A stretch of 64,000 nt of DNA from Pseudomonas brassicacearum subsp. brassicacearum. GTDB lineage: Bacteria; Pseudomonadota; Gammaproteobacteria; Pseudomonadales; Pseudomonadaceae. The notes under the pieces were generated by a model that worked only from the letters and a program-made list of their open reading frames with translations, was not told the DNA's origin and made no database searches. The translations under genes were made by a program, and so were the position numbers. The stretch spans positions 124,001 through 188,000 of the forward strand of contig NZ_VZPJ01000010.1 of assembly GCF_008801605.1 (NCBI RefSeq), in the 5' to 3' direction. Positions 15,982 through 24,488 of this stretch are shown here, in pieces. The stretch's first letter is position 1; each line of letters starts with the position of its first letter.

Positions 15982-18075
15982 TCAGTCCGGCTTGCCGTCA
16001 ACAACCCCGGCGGTGTTATCCAGCAGGCTCTTGGTCGCGGTTTGCAGGAAGGATTCGAGCTTGAGCTTCATCTCGGCAGCGTCGGGTGCATCCTGGATGA
16101 TTTGCGCATGCGGATTGGCGCCCAGCTCATAGCGATACATCTTCGGCGCCATTTCCTTTTCCTTGGGAAGCATCAGGACGGTGTCACCCCGGATGATCGC
16201 GGTGGTCTGATCACTGCCCGACGGCTTGATCACACCAAAACCGGGATCGCCTTGCGGCAGGTTCAACAGGTCACGGCCCCAGCACTGGTTCCGTACTTGC
16301 CCACCGATCCGGCCCATGATGGTCGGCACGATGTCGACCTGGGTACCCACGGTGTGGTTACGCTGGCCGAATTTTTCCTGGACGCCCGGACCGATCAACA
16401 GCATCGGTACGTTGAAACGGCCCAGGTCCATCTCGGTGATCTGGCGTTCGTTGCCAAAGCCATGGTCGCCGACCACGACGAACAGGGTTTCCTTGAAGTA
16501 AGGCTCCTTGCGGGCCTTCTCGAAGAACTGGCCCAGCGCCCAGTCGGAGTAACGCATGGCAGTCAGGTGTTCGTTCAGGCTGCCACGGTCGGTGACCCGC
16601 TCGACCGGCAACGGCGTCGGCAGCGCATAAGGGGTGTGGTTGGACAAGGTTTGCAGCAAGGCATAGAACGGCTTGCCGTTTTCCCGCGCCTTGAGCTCGA
16701 TCAGGCCACGGTCGAACATATCCTGGTCGGACACGCCCCAGGTCGGATCGGAGAACACCGGGTTCACGAAGTCGTTACGCCCGATGAATGTAGTCATGCC
16801 CTGGCTGCTGAAGAAACCCGACTGGTTGTCCCAGGCAAAATCGCCGTTGTAGACATACACGTCGTCGTAGTCACGGGCGCTGAGCAGTTGCGGCAGGCCC
16901 GACAGCTTGTGGCTGCCCTCCGGCGTCTGCATCAGGTACTCAAAACCGGGCAGGTTCGGGAAGCACGCCATGGTGGCGAACATGCCTTGGTGGGTGTGGG
17001 TACCGTTGGAGAAGAAACGGTCGAACAACAGGCCTTCCTTGGACAGTTTGTCCAGGTAAGGCGTGATGTTGCCCGGCGCGCCCAGGGCGCCAACCGAGTG
17101 ACCGGCCATGCTTTCCATGAGGATCACGACCACGTTCTTGATCGGCAGGGTCTTGTCGGCCGGCGGCGTGTAGTCGCGGCGCACGGCGGCGGTCGCGGTG
17201 TCCACCAGTTTATCGTCAGGCATCACCAGCATGTCGCGCACAGTCTGCTGTGCCAACGGTTGCTCGAGGGTGGCTTTCCAGATGTTGTCGCGGTCTTCGG
17301 ACATCCGGCTTTTCGCCGCGGCCACCAGCGACAAGGTACCGTTGAGGCCCAACTGGTTGGCGAAGTTCGAATCGGTGGTGTAGACGTCGCCCCAGCGCAG
17401 GGGCGGCCCTTGGCGCAAGGTGCCACGCGCGGCGGTCACAGCGACCAGCAGGCAAACGATGAACACCACGACACGCCCATACCACGGAGCGATCTGCCGG
17501 GTGCCGATGGTGCCGCCACTGAACGGCCCACGGGGACGCGTGGCGCGGTCGGCGCCCTTGAACGCCAGGCTGAGGATGATGGTGCCGCCGGCCCACGCCA
17601 GCAGGTAGCGCACCACCGGAAAACCGTACCAGAGCATGCTCATCACGGTTTTCGGGTCTTCCTTTACGTACTGGAAGACCAGACCGTTGAGGCGCTGGTG
17701 GAATTCACGGTAGAAATCCATCTCCATCAAGCCCAGGAACAGCGCGATGCTGGAAGTGACGGTCAGCCACAAACGAAAGAACCCACGGGCGGCCATGGCC
17801 CTGGCGCTGAACAACGCCAGCAACAACGGGATGCAGAGATAGACCACCAGGCGCAAGTCGAAACGCAGGCCATTGACAAAGGCTTCAACGAAGGTCGAGG
17901 CCGGGGTGTCGAGGATCATCTCGCGGTTATAGACCAGCAGCGCCACGCGCAGCAGGCTGAACATGACCATCATCACCAGGGCACAGAGCAACGTGTAGGC
18001 CAGGTGTGATTTGACGGTCGGTTGCAGCAGGCGATGCGTAGTACGCTGCTGACTCAGGGCGTCCGGGATTGCCAT
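15982..18075 (-). CDS. LTA synthase-like membrane phosphoglycerol/phosphoethanolamine transferase
   Basis: The 697-residue inner-membrane protein has five N-terminal helices (about 26-48, 73-91, 101-117, 153-172, 201-217) and a periplasmic alkaline-phosphatase/sulfatase domain from about 310. Metal ligands resemble LtaS: Glu321 in LMESMAGHS, a nucleophilic threonine in GTHTHQG (359 or 361), and Asp537-His538 in VGDHGF. Gram-negative relatives transfer phosphoglycerol or phosphoethanolamine to periplasmic glucans or lipids. The actual acceptor here is unknown. The start at 18075 gives a short cytoplasmic N-terminus; upstream codons are in frame but unsupported. No partner genes adjoin. Confidence 0.85.
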   Translation of the reverse strand: MAIPDALSQQRTTHRLLQPTVKSHLAYTLLCALVMMVMFSLLRVALLVYNREMILDTPASTFVEAFVNGLRFDLRLVVYLCIPLLLALFSARAMAARGFFRLWLTVTSSIALFLGLMEMDFYREFHQRLNGLVFQYVKEDPKTVMSMLWYGFPVVRYLLAWAGGTIILSLAFKGADRATRPRGPFSGGTIGTRQIAPWYGRVVVFIVCLLVAVTAARGTLRQGPPLRWGDVYTTDSNFANQLGLNGTLSLVAAAKSRMSEDRDNIWKATLEQPLAQQTVRDMLVMPDDKLVDTATAAVRRDYTPPADKTLPIKNVVVILMESMAGHSVGALGAPGNITPYLDKLSKEGLLFDRFFSNGTHTHQGMFATMACFPNLPGFEYLMQTPEGSHKLSGLPQLLSARDYDDVYVYNGDFAWDNQSGFFSSQGMTTFIGRNDFVNPVFSDPTWGVSDQDMFDRGLIELKARENGKPFYALLQTLSNHTPYALPTPLPVERVTDRGSLNEHLTAMRYSDWALGQFFEKARKEPYFKETLFVVVGDHGFGNERQITEMDLGRFNVPMLLIGPGVQEKFGQRNHTVGTQVDIVPTIMGRIGGQVRNQCWGRDLLNLPQGDPGFGVIKPSGSDQTTAIIRGDTVLMLPKEKEMAPKMYRYELGANPHAQIIQDAPDAAEMKLKLESFLQTATKSLLDNTAGVVDGKPD

Positions 18076-18401
18076 GTCGTTTAAGGACCCTATCGGAATT
18101 GGAGTGACAAAAAGAAACAACGGCGCGCCCTCTGTTGACCAAAGTCTGGCCTCGGGGCTTGCGCGAGTGCGCAAATGTTGCACGAACGGCTATGGCATTG
18201 CCATTAAATAACCGGCGGCGATATGAGCGCGGGGGATTGTCCGCAAGATTTTGTGAAAATTTCGTTCAAAGAATATTCAGAAACACAAAAAGCCCAGCCT
18301 GGCGATGCGGCTCAACCGAACGCTATGGTAGCAAGGGGATTTATCTGTGGGAGCAAAGCTTGCTCCCACAGATGCCCCCTTTCCTCCGGGGTTCCCGTTG
18401 C
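18076..18401. other. 326-base gene-free interval
   Basis: This is the upstream region of the LtaS-like gene and the 3' side of the lipoprotein gene. The left half is relatively AT-rich and should hold the LtaS-like promoter, although I could not align a convincing -35/-10 pair. The only recognisable element is a solo REP-like hairpin at 18346-18370. No ORF with a ribosome binding site was seen. Confidence 0.6.
18346..18370. repeat. Solo REP-like hairpin
   Basis: GTGGGAGCAAAGCTTGCTCC plus CAC forms a compact palindrome: two REP outer arms with the GCGAT inner parts missing. It lies 31 bases after the lipoprotein stop and may act as its 3' end. Confidence 0.7.
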
Positions 18402-18809
18402 TTAATGGAATTGCCGCCCCAAGCCCGCTGGCACGCCTTCGATGCTGGTGTCTTCCCATGGACCATTCGGGCTGACGGAACGGCTCCAACCGTTGTTCCA
18501 GCGGTAATAGGTTCGCTGGCGATAGAACGTGTTCGTCTGGTTGTCCAGCACATAGACCCCAAGCTTGGCGTCCCAATGGCTGTTGCCACCTGGCGGTGGG
18601 GCGAAGCTGGCGGAGGTGCGCGGCAGCGGTTTGGCCGGCTTGTTCGGGATGACAGGTTTGCCCGGCGCTGTGGACGGGACCGGTTTGCTGGTCGGGGTCG
18701 ACGGCGGGATCGGTGGCAGCGGTGCCGAGGGCTCCGACGGACGCTGGACCGCACAAGCGCTCAGGCCCATGACGAGCGTGAGCAGGGTGATACGAGCGAT
18801 GGCGGTCAT
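18402..18809 (-). CDS. Small lipoprotein of unknown function at the end of the ccm operon
   Basis: The 135-residue protein has a lipoprotein signal (MTAIARITLLTLVMGLSAC, lipobox LSAC, lipidated Cys19). Residue 20 is Ala, not Asp, so outer-membrane sorting is expected. A 50-residue Pro/Ser/Thr-rich spacer follows. The C-terminal domain is aromatic: WDAKLGVYVLDNQTNTFYRQ then RTYYRWNNGWSRS. I do not recognise a named family. It starts 14 bases after ccmI and is likely co-transcribed with it; whether it has anything to do with cytochrome c maturation is unknown. Confidence 0.75.
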   Translation of the reverse strand: MTAIARITLLTLVMGLSACAVQRPSEPSAPLPPIPPSTPTSKPVPSTAPGKPVIPNKPAKPLPRTSASFAPPPGGNSHWDAKLGVYVLDNQTNTFYRQRTYYRWNNGWSRSVSPNGPWEDTSIEGVPAGLGRQFH

Positions 18810-18823
18810 GGTGCGAATTCCTG

Positions 18824-20026
18824 TTATTTGTCCGGACTGTCGATGGTCAATTGTTGCTGCGCCGTGGTGGTGCTCGCCAGGGGCTGGCTGCGGCCGACCC
18901 ACTCACCTGCGGTCGGCTGGCCGGCCCGGGAGATGCGCGCCACCAGTTGGACTTCGGGGAAGTTCGACAGTTTCAACTGCGGCATCATTGCGTCCGCGTC
19001 ACCCAGCTCTACCGTGACCGGCAAATCGGCGACCGTCAGGCGCTTGGCGGCCAGTGGCGCAGGCGGGCCGGAAACGGCGCGGGCGAAGATGAACACGCTG
19101 TCGCCCGGCTGCACCTTGGCCTTGAGCGCCGGCGCCAGGTCGACGCGCACCTTGAGCAGTGCCGCAGCCTTGGCCACCGGCGCCTGGGCGACCTCGCCGC
19201 CACTGGCTTGCAGCTTCTCGGTGGCACGGGTAATGCCGCCCTGCAGCGCTTCACGGGACTTGTCGCCCTCGGGCAGTTCCACCAGCAGGCGTCCCCAGTA
19301 ATCGATCGCGTCCTGATAGCGCTCACCCTCAAAAGCGGCGATACCCAACAGGCCGAGGCTGGTGACTTCCTTCGGATCGAGCTTCAGCGCTTCGTCGGTC
19401 AGCGCCTGGAGCTTGTCCGACCATTTCTTGCCATCGGCAAAATACTGCGCCTGGGCCCATTGGCCCAGCAGTTCGGGTTGGCGACCGGCCACCGCCACGG
19501 TGCGCTCGAAGATCTTTGCCGCGTCTGCGGGCCGATCCTGCGCCATGTAGGTACGCCCGAGGAAATACAGGCCCTCGGCGTTATCCGGTTGCGCCGCCAC
19601 CGCACGTTCCAGGCGCAGGGTCATCTCTTCCATCGACTGCGGCGCCTGGGCGAATTCACGGGTCAGCTCGACCTTGTCGCTGGCACCGAAATGCAGGTAC
19701 AGCGCCAGGCCCAACACCGGCACCAGCACAGCGGCGAGCAACGGCAACGGCTTGCCCAACCGGGATTCGCGTGGTGCATCGGCGCCCTCGGTGTCGGCGA
19801 GCAATTCACGGGCAGCTTCGGCGCGACCGGTGTCCAGTTGCGCGGCGTTGAGCACGCCCTCCTCCCGCTCGGCTTGCAGTTCGGCAACGCGTTCCTGGTA
19901 CAGCGCCACGTTGAGCGCGGTACGGTCCTCCTCGCGTTGAGCGCGACGACCACGCAGGACAGGGATCAACAGAAAACTCAGGGCAACCAGAAGAAGCAGA
20001 CCTGCGGCGAGCCAGAAATCAATCAT
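18824..20026 (-). CDS. ccmI: Cytochrome c maturation protein CcmI (CycH)
   Basis: The 400-residue protein is the apocytochrome chaperone of the System I haem lyase complex CcmFHI. It has two N-terminal membrane helices (about 1-20 and 95-115) separated by a cytoplasmic leucine-zipper-like loop rich in Glu/Arg. A periplasmic TPR region covers about 130-280 (GLYFLGRTYMAQDRP is one repeat), and a C-terminal domain follows. It overlaps ccmH by 8 bases. It is the longer CcmI of pseudomonads, separate from the short CcmH, unlike the fused E. coli CcmH. Confidence 0.95.
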   Translation of the reverse strand: MIDFWLAAGLLLLVALSFLLIPVLRGRRAQREEDRTALNVALYQERVAELQAEREEGVLNAAQLDTGRAEAARELLADTEGADAPRESRLGKPLPLLAAVLVPVLGLALYLHFGASDKVELTREFAQAPQSMEEMTLRLERAVAAQPDNAEGLYFLGRTYMAQDRPADAAKIFERTVAVAGRQPELLGQWAQAQYFADGKKWSDKLQALTDEALKLDPKEVTSLGLLGIAAFEGERYQDAIDYWGRLLVELPEGDKSREALQGGITRATEKLQASGGEVAQAPVAKAAALLKVRVDLAPALKAKVQPGDSVFIFARAVSGPPAPLAAKRLTVADLPVTVELGDADAMMPQLKLSNFPEVQLVARISRAGQPTAGEWVGRSQPLASTTTAQQQLTIDSPDK

Positions 20027-20492
20027 GCTTGGTTTTATCCAACAGTTGGTCGAGGCGCTGGCGCTCTTCGACAGAAAGCGTGTCCGGGGCGGCCGTGCGC
20101 TGGACCCGGCGGCGGCGCACGATCACTGCAATGACGACGAAACCACCGAACAACAGCCCGGCGGGGCCGAACCACAGCAGCGCCGTCTTGGAGGACAGGG
20201 CGGGGTTGTAGCGCACGAACTCACCGTAGCGATCGACCATGAAATCGATGATCTGCTGGTTGTCCTTGCCCTCGCCGAGCATGCGGAAGATCTCCTTGCG
20301 CAAGTCGGCGGCAATCGGTGCGTTGGAGTCGGCGATGTCCTGGTTCTGGCACTTGGGGCAGCGCAGTTCCTTGGTCAGTTCACGAAACCGTTCGCGCTCG
20401 CCGTCGTTGGCGAATTCGTAGGTATCAATGGCGGCGTGGGCCACGCCGGCAAGGCTCAGGCCGAGGATGGCGGCGGCTAACCAGCGCTTCAT
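20019..20492 (-). CDS. ccmH: Cytochrome c maturation thiol oxidoreductase CcmH
   Basis: The 157-residue membrane-anchored periplasmic protein has a signal peptide (LAAAILGLSLAGVAHA). The redox motif LRCPKCQNQDIADSNAPIA reduces apocytochrome c or handles the CcmG/apocytochrome mixed disulfide. One transmembrane helix lies near 103-123 and a charged cytoplasmic tail follows. It corresponds to the N-terminal half of E. coli CcmH. It overlaps ccmG by 4 bases and ccmI by 8. Confidence 0.95.
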   Translation of the reverse strand: MKRWLAAAILGLSLAGVAHAAIDTYEFANDGERERFRELTKELRCPKCQNQDIADSNAPIAADLRKEIFRMLGEGKDNQQIIDFMVDRYGEFVRYNPALSSKTALLWFGPAGLLFGGFVVIAVIVRRRRVQRTAAPDTLSVEERQRLDQLLDKTKHD

Positions 20493-21025
20493 GGCTTGGC
20501 CTCGTCCACCAGTGCCTGATACTTGGCGGCCAGTTTCTCGCGCCAGACCTGTTCGTCGATCACGCCGACGAACTTGTCGCGGATAACGCCCTTGGCGTCG
20601 ATGAAGAACGTTTCCGGCGCACCGTAGACACCCAGGTTCAGGCCCAGGGAACCGTCTTCATCGCGAATGTCCAGTTGATACGGATTGTGGAACTCGGCCA
20701 GCCACTTCAAGGCGTCGACGTTGACGTCCTTGTAATTGACGCCGTAGATCACCACGCCGTTCTGGGCCAGTTTGTTCAACACCGGGTGCTCGACCCGGCA
20801 GGAGATGCACCAGGTGCCCCACACGTTGACCAGCGCCGGCTTGCCCAGCAGGTCGGCGCGGGTCAAGGTTTTATCACCCTGCACCGAAGGCAGGGAGAAA
20901 TCCGGAAACGGCTTGCCGATCATCGCCGAGGGCAACTCGGTCGGATTCAGGTACAGCCCGCGGTACAAAAACACCGCCATCAACAGGAACAGCGCCAGCG
21001 GCACCAACATCAACCAACGTTTCAT
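20489..21025 (-). CDS. ccmG: Thiol:disulfide interchange protein CcmG/DsbE
   Basis: This 178-residue thioredoxin-fold protein is tethered to the periplasmic side by an N-terminal helix (LMLVPLALFLLMAVFLYRGL). The active site reads WGTWCISCRVEHP, so the CXXC pair is Cys-Ile-Ser-Cys where many CcmG proteins have CPTC. The acidic groove element typical of CcmG and the YGVNYKD segment are present. It keeps apocytochrome haem-binding cysteines reduced using electrons from DsbD/CcdA. It overlaps ccmF and ccmH by 4 bases each. Confidence 0.95.
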   Translation of the reverse strand: MKRWLMLVPLALFLLMAVFLYRGLYLNPTELPSAMIGKPFPDFSLPSVQGDKTLTRADLLGKPALVNVWGTWCISCRVEHPVLNKLAQNGVVIYGVNYKDVNVDALKWLAEFHNPYQLDIRDEDGSLGLNLGVYGAPETFFIDAKGVIRDKFVGVIDEQVWREKLAAKYQALVDEAKP

Positions 21026-23010
21026 GCAGTGGCTCCCGTCGCGCCCAGGGCTTCACGCACCCGGGTTTTCACCTTGACTCGATAACGCCGATCCAGCGCC
21101 GCCAGCACCCCACCCAGGCCGGTGAGCAAGCCACCGAACCAGATCCAGCGCACGAATGGCTTGACGTGGACCCGCACCGCCCACGCGCCGTCGCCCAGGG
21201 ACTCGCCCAGCGCCACGTAGAGATCGCGGGTGAAACCGGCATCGATGCCGGCTTCGGTCATCACCGAGTTCTGCACGGTGTAGAGACGTTTTTCCGGGTG
21301 CAGTACGGTGATTTCCTGGCCGTTGCGAAGGACTCGCACAGTGCCTTTGTCGGATGTGAAGTTCGGGCCCTCGAAATGTTTGGCGCCCTCGAAAACGAAC
21401 TGATAGCCGGCCAGGTCCATGGACTCACCCGGCGCCAGGCGCAGGTCGCGCTCGGCGCTGTTCTGGCTGGACAGCACCACGCCCAGAGCGCAGACGGCGA
21501 TGCCCAGGTGTGCGACCTGCATGCCCCAGTAACTGCGGGTCAGGGTCGGCAGCCCCTTGATCAGGCCTTTGTGCCGGGTCTTGTCGAAGATGTCCCGTAC
21601 ACCCGCCAGCAATACCCAGGCTGCCAGCACGAACGTCGCCAGTACCGCCCAGTTGAAATCGCCATACGCCACGCCGGCCACCACGGCCAGCGCGGCGGTG
21701 CCCAGCAGCACCGGGGTCAACATGCCCAGCAGCCACTTGACCGGGGTATCTTTCCAACGCACCAGCATACCGATGGCCATTACTACCATCAGGATAGCCA
21801 TCAGCGGGATGAACAGCGCATTGAAGTACGGCGGGCCCACCGACAGCTTGGCACCGGACAACGCATCGAGCACCAGCGGGTACAACGTCCCCAGCAGGAT
21901 CATCGACGCGGCCACCACCAGCACCAGGTTATTGCCCAGCAACAGGGTTTCCCGCGACCAGAGGTTGAAGCCAACCTGGCTCTTGACCACCGGCGCACGC
22001 AGGGCGAACAGCGTCAGCGAACCGCCGACCACAAATAGCAGGAACATCAGGATGAACACGCCACGCTCAGGGTCCGAGGCGAAGGCATGCACCGACGTCA
22101 GCACGCCCGAGCGCACCAGGAACGTCCCCAGCAGGCTCAGCGAGAACGCCGCGATGGCCAGCAGCACGGTCCAACTCTTGAACACACCGCGTTTTTCCGT
22201 GACCGCCAGGGAATGGATCAGCGCCGTGCCCACCAACCAGGGCATGAACGAGGCGTTTTCCACCGGGTCCCAGAACCACCAGCCGCCCCAGCCGAGTTCG
22301 TAGTAGGCCCACCATGAACCGAGGGTGATACCGATGCCGAGGAAGGCCCAGGCGACGATGGTCCACGGACGCGACCAGCGTGCCCACGCCGCATCGAGAC
22401 GACCACCGAGCAACGCGGCGATGGCGAAGGCGAAGGCCACGGAGAAGCCGACGTAGCCCATGTAGAGCATGGGCGGATGAACGATCAGGCCGATGTCTTG
22501 CAGCAATGGGTTGAGGTCGCGGCCATCCGTCGGCATCTGCGGCAGGATGCGCTCGAACGGGTTGGAGGTGACGATCAAAAACAGCAGGAAACCGGTGCTG
22601 ATCATGCCCATCACCGCGAGCACCCGGGCCAGCATCACCTGGGGCAACTGCCGGGAGAACACCGAGACGGCGAAGGTCCAGCCGGCCAGGATCAACGCCC
22701 AAAGCAGCAGCGAGCCTTCGTGGGCGCCCCACACGGCGCTGAACTTGTAGTACCAGGGCAAGGCGCTATTGGAGTTGCTGGCGACGTATTCCACGGAAAA
22801 ATCGTCGGCCATGAACGCATAGGTCAGGCAACCGAAGGCGAACAGCATGAAGGCGAACTGCCCCCACGCCGCCGGCTGGGCCAGGCTCATCCACAAGCGG
22901 TCGCCGCGCCAGGCACCGAGCAAGGGCACCACGGCCTGTACCAGGGAGAAACACAGGGCAAGGATCATCGCCAGGTGGCCCAACTCGGGAATAAAGATGC
23001 CAGCAGTCAT
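21022..23010 (-). CDS. ccmF: Cytochrome c haem lyase subunit CcmF
   Basis: This 662-residue polytopic inner-membrane protein is the core of the haem lyase that attaches haem to apocytochrome c. The tryptophan-rich WWD domain is obvious (GWGGWWFWDPVENASFMPWL). Conserved periplasmic histidines flank it (VHPPMLYMGYVG; IHSLAVTEKRG). The large C-terminal periplasmic loop is present. Length is typical. CcmE delivers haem to it, and the ccmE gene sits 3 bases upstream. Confidence 0.97.
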   Translation of the reverse strand: MTAGIFIPELGHLAMILALCFSLVQAVVPLLGAWRGDRLWMSLAQPAAWGQFAFMLFAFGCLTYAFMADDFSVEYVASNSNSALPWYYKFSAVWGAHEGSLLLWALILAGWTFAVSVFSRQLPQVMLARVLAVMGMISTGFLLFLIVTSNPFERILPQMPTDGRDLNPLLQDIGLIVHPPMLYMGYVGFSVAFAFAIAALLGGRLDAAWARWSRPWTIVAWAFLGIGITLGSWWAYYELGWGGWWFWDPVENASFMPWLVGTALIHSLAVTEKRGVFKSWTVLLAIAAFSLSLLGTFLVRSGVLTSVHAFASDPERGVFILMFLLFVVGGSLTLFALRAPVVKSQVGFNLWSRETLLLGNNLVLVVAASMILLGTLYPLVLDALSGAKLSVGPPYFNALFIPLMAILMVVMAIGMLVRWKDTPVKWLLGMLTPVLLGTAALAVVAGVAYGDFNWAVLATFVLAAWVLLAGVRDIFDKTRHKGLIKGLPTLTRSYWGMQVAHLGIAVCALGVVLSSQNSAERDLRLAPGESMDLAGYQFVFEGAKHFEGPNFTSDKGTVRVLRNGQEITVLHPEKRLYTVQNSVMTEAGIDAGFTRDLYVALGESLGDGAWAVRVHVKPFVRWIWFGGLLTGLGGVLAALDRRYRVKVKTRVREALGATGATA

Positions 23011-23013
23011 TGA

Positions 23014-23469
23014 TCAGCCCTCCTTCACGGGAGCGGGCGCCGACTGACCGCTGTCTTTCAGCGCCTTGGTCACTTCCGGCGGCATGTATTTTTCGTCGTG
23101 CTTGGCCAGCACTTCGTCGGCCACCACTACGCCGTCGGCGTTGAGCTTGCCCAGGGCGACGATGCCCTGCCCTTCGCGGAACAGGTCCGGGAGGATGCCG
23201 CGATAGGTGATGGTCACGGTCTTGTTGAAGTCGGTGACATTGAATTTCACGTCCAGGGAATCCCCGGAGCGCTCCAGCGAGCCTTTTTCCACCATGCCGC
23301 CAGCGCGGATGCGGGTGTCCTTGGGCGCTTCGCCGTTGGCGATCTGGGTCGGGGTGTAGAACAGGTTGATGTTTTGCTGCAGGGCGCTCAGGGCCAGGGC
23401 GACCGCGGCACCGACACCCACCAGGATCGCAAGAATGATGACAAGACGTTTTTTGCGCAGCGGATTCAC
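23014..23469 (-). CDS. ccmE: Haem chaperone CcmE
   Basis: The 151-residue periplasmic OB-fold protein has one N-terminal anchor helix (LVIILAILVGVGAAVALALSAL). The haem-binding histidine is in VLAKHDEKYMPPEV; the tyrosine four residues later is also conserved. CcmE receives haem from the CcmABCD complex, forms a covalent adduct at that histidine, and passes it to CcmF. The C-terminal tail is Ala/Pro-rich. It overlaps ccmD by 4 bases. Confidence 0.96.
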   Translation of the reverse strand: MNPLRKKRLVIILAILVGVGAAVALALSALQQNINLFYTPTQIANGEAPKDTRIRAGGMVEKGSLERSGDSLDVKFNVTDFNKTVTITYRGILPDLFREGQGIVALGKLNADGVVVADEVLAKHDEKYMPPEVTKALKDSGQSAPAPVKEG

Positions 23470-23642
23470 TGACCGTTCTCCCGGCGCAGACGACGCGCCT
23501 CTTGTTGCAGATACCGCTTGCGGGCCAGGATTGGCACCGCCACGTTGAGGGCCAGCACCACCAGGCAGATGCCATAGGCTGACCAGACATACAGGCCATG
23601 ATGGCCCATGGCGAGGAAATCGCCGAATGAAGCGAAACTCAT
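23466..23642 (-). CDS. ccmD: Haem exporter accessory protein CcmD
   Basis: This 58-residue protein has one membrane helix (HHGLYVWSAYGICLVVLALN) and a strongly basic, helical C-terminal tail (RKRYLQQEARRLRREN), the typical CcmD layout. It helps release haem-loaded CcmE from the CcmABC complex. The start at 23642 gives the family N-terminus MSFASFGDFLAMGHHG and overlaps ccmC by 4 bases. Confidence 0.94.
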   Translation of the reverse strand: MSFASFGDFLAMGHHGLYVWSAYGICLVVLALNVAVPILARKRYLQQEARRLRRENGQ

Positions 23643-24394
23643 CGAGCGGCCTCCAGGCTGTTCTGTACTTCGGCCTTCACCCAACTGGCCCGGGACTCGC
23701 GCTTGAGCACTTCCAGGCGCATGCGCAGCAGCAGCACCGCGCCGAAGAAACAGTAGAAACCCAACACGGTCAGCAACAGCGGCAGCCACATTTCGACGGG
23801 CATTGCCGGTTTTTCGGTAAGCGTGAAAGTCGCCCCCTGGTGCAGGGTGTTCCACCACTCCACCGAGTACTTGATGATCGGGATGTTGATCACACCGACA
23901 ATCGCCAGTACCGCGCAGGCCTTGGCGGCACTGTCACGATTGCTGATGGCGTTGCCCAGCGCAATAAGACCGAAGTACAGGAACAGCAGGATCAGCATCG
24001 ACGTCAGTCGCGCATCCCAGACCCACCACGAACCCCAGGTCGGCTTGCCCCAGATGGCCCCGGTGACCAGCGCCACGGCAGTCATCCAGGCACCGATGGG
24101 CGCAGCGCATTGCAGGGCCACGTCGGCCAGCTTCATCTTCCACACCAGCCCTACCACACCGCACACCGCCAGCATCACGTAGACGGACTGGGCCAGCATC
24201 GCCGTGGGTACGTGGATGTAGATGATGCGGAAGCTGTTGCCCTGCTGGTAGTCCGGCGGTGCGAAGGCCAGGCCCCAGACTACGCCAGAACCAATCAACA
24301 ACAGTGCAGCGATGCTCAACCATGGGAGCAGTTTGCCGCTGATGCCGTAGAACCACTTGGGTGAGCCGAGCTTGTGAAACCAGGTCCAGTTCAT
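23639..24394 (-). CDS. ccmC: Haem-handling membrane protein CcmC
   Basis: The 251-residue protein has six membrane helices and the WWD motif WGKPTWGSWWVWDARLT between conserved histidines (IYIHVPTAM and one in the third periplasmic loop, NTLHQGA). It presents haem to CcmE. The start MNWTWFHKLGSPKWFYG at 24394 is the family N-terminus, supported by TGGAAAC upstream; codons at 24406 and 24409 are alternative starts. A 94-base gap separates it from ccmB, the only sizeable gap in the operon. Confidence 0.95.
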   Translation of the reverse strand: MNWTWFHKLGSPKWFYGISGKLLPWLSIAALLLIGSGVVWGLAFAPPDYQQGNSFRIIYIHVPTAMLAQSVYVMLAVCGVVGLVWKMKLADVALQCAAPIGAWMTAVALVTGAIWGKPTWGSWWVWDARLTSMLILLFLYFGLIALGNAISNRDSAAKACAVLAIVGVINIPIIKYSVEWWNTLHQGATFTLTEKPAMPVEMWLPLLLTVLGFYCFFGAVLLLRMRLEVLKRESRASWVKAEVQNSLEAAR

Positions 24395-24462
24395 TGCTGT
24401 TTCCATCACGGTTGCGGCTCGCCGTCACGAACCGCCGGGGCAGCCTTTACTTCCAAAGAAGT

Positions 24463-24479
24463 GGTCAATTTTTGACCAG
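24463..24479. repeat. Short perfect palindrome in the ccmB-ccmC gap
   Basis: TGGTCAA-TTT-TTGACCA lies in the only untranslated gap of the ccm operon, 69 bases before ccmC. It has no T-run on the transcribed side, so it is not a standard terminator. It could be an operator or an RNA processing hairpin; no factor can be named. Confidence 0.4.
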
Positions 24480-24488
24480 GCCTCGTTA

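Noticed and set aside
15970..18009. 679-codon plus-strand frame opposite the LtaS-like gene
   Set aside because: Shadow of a real gene: the LtaS-like protein has intact catalytic residues and helices, while this frame is His/Arg/Gln-rich without motifs.
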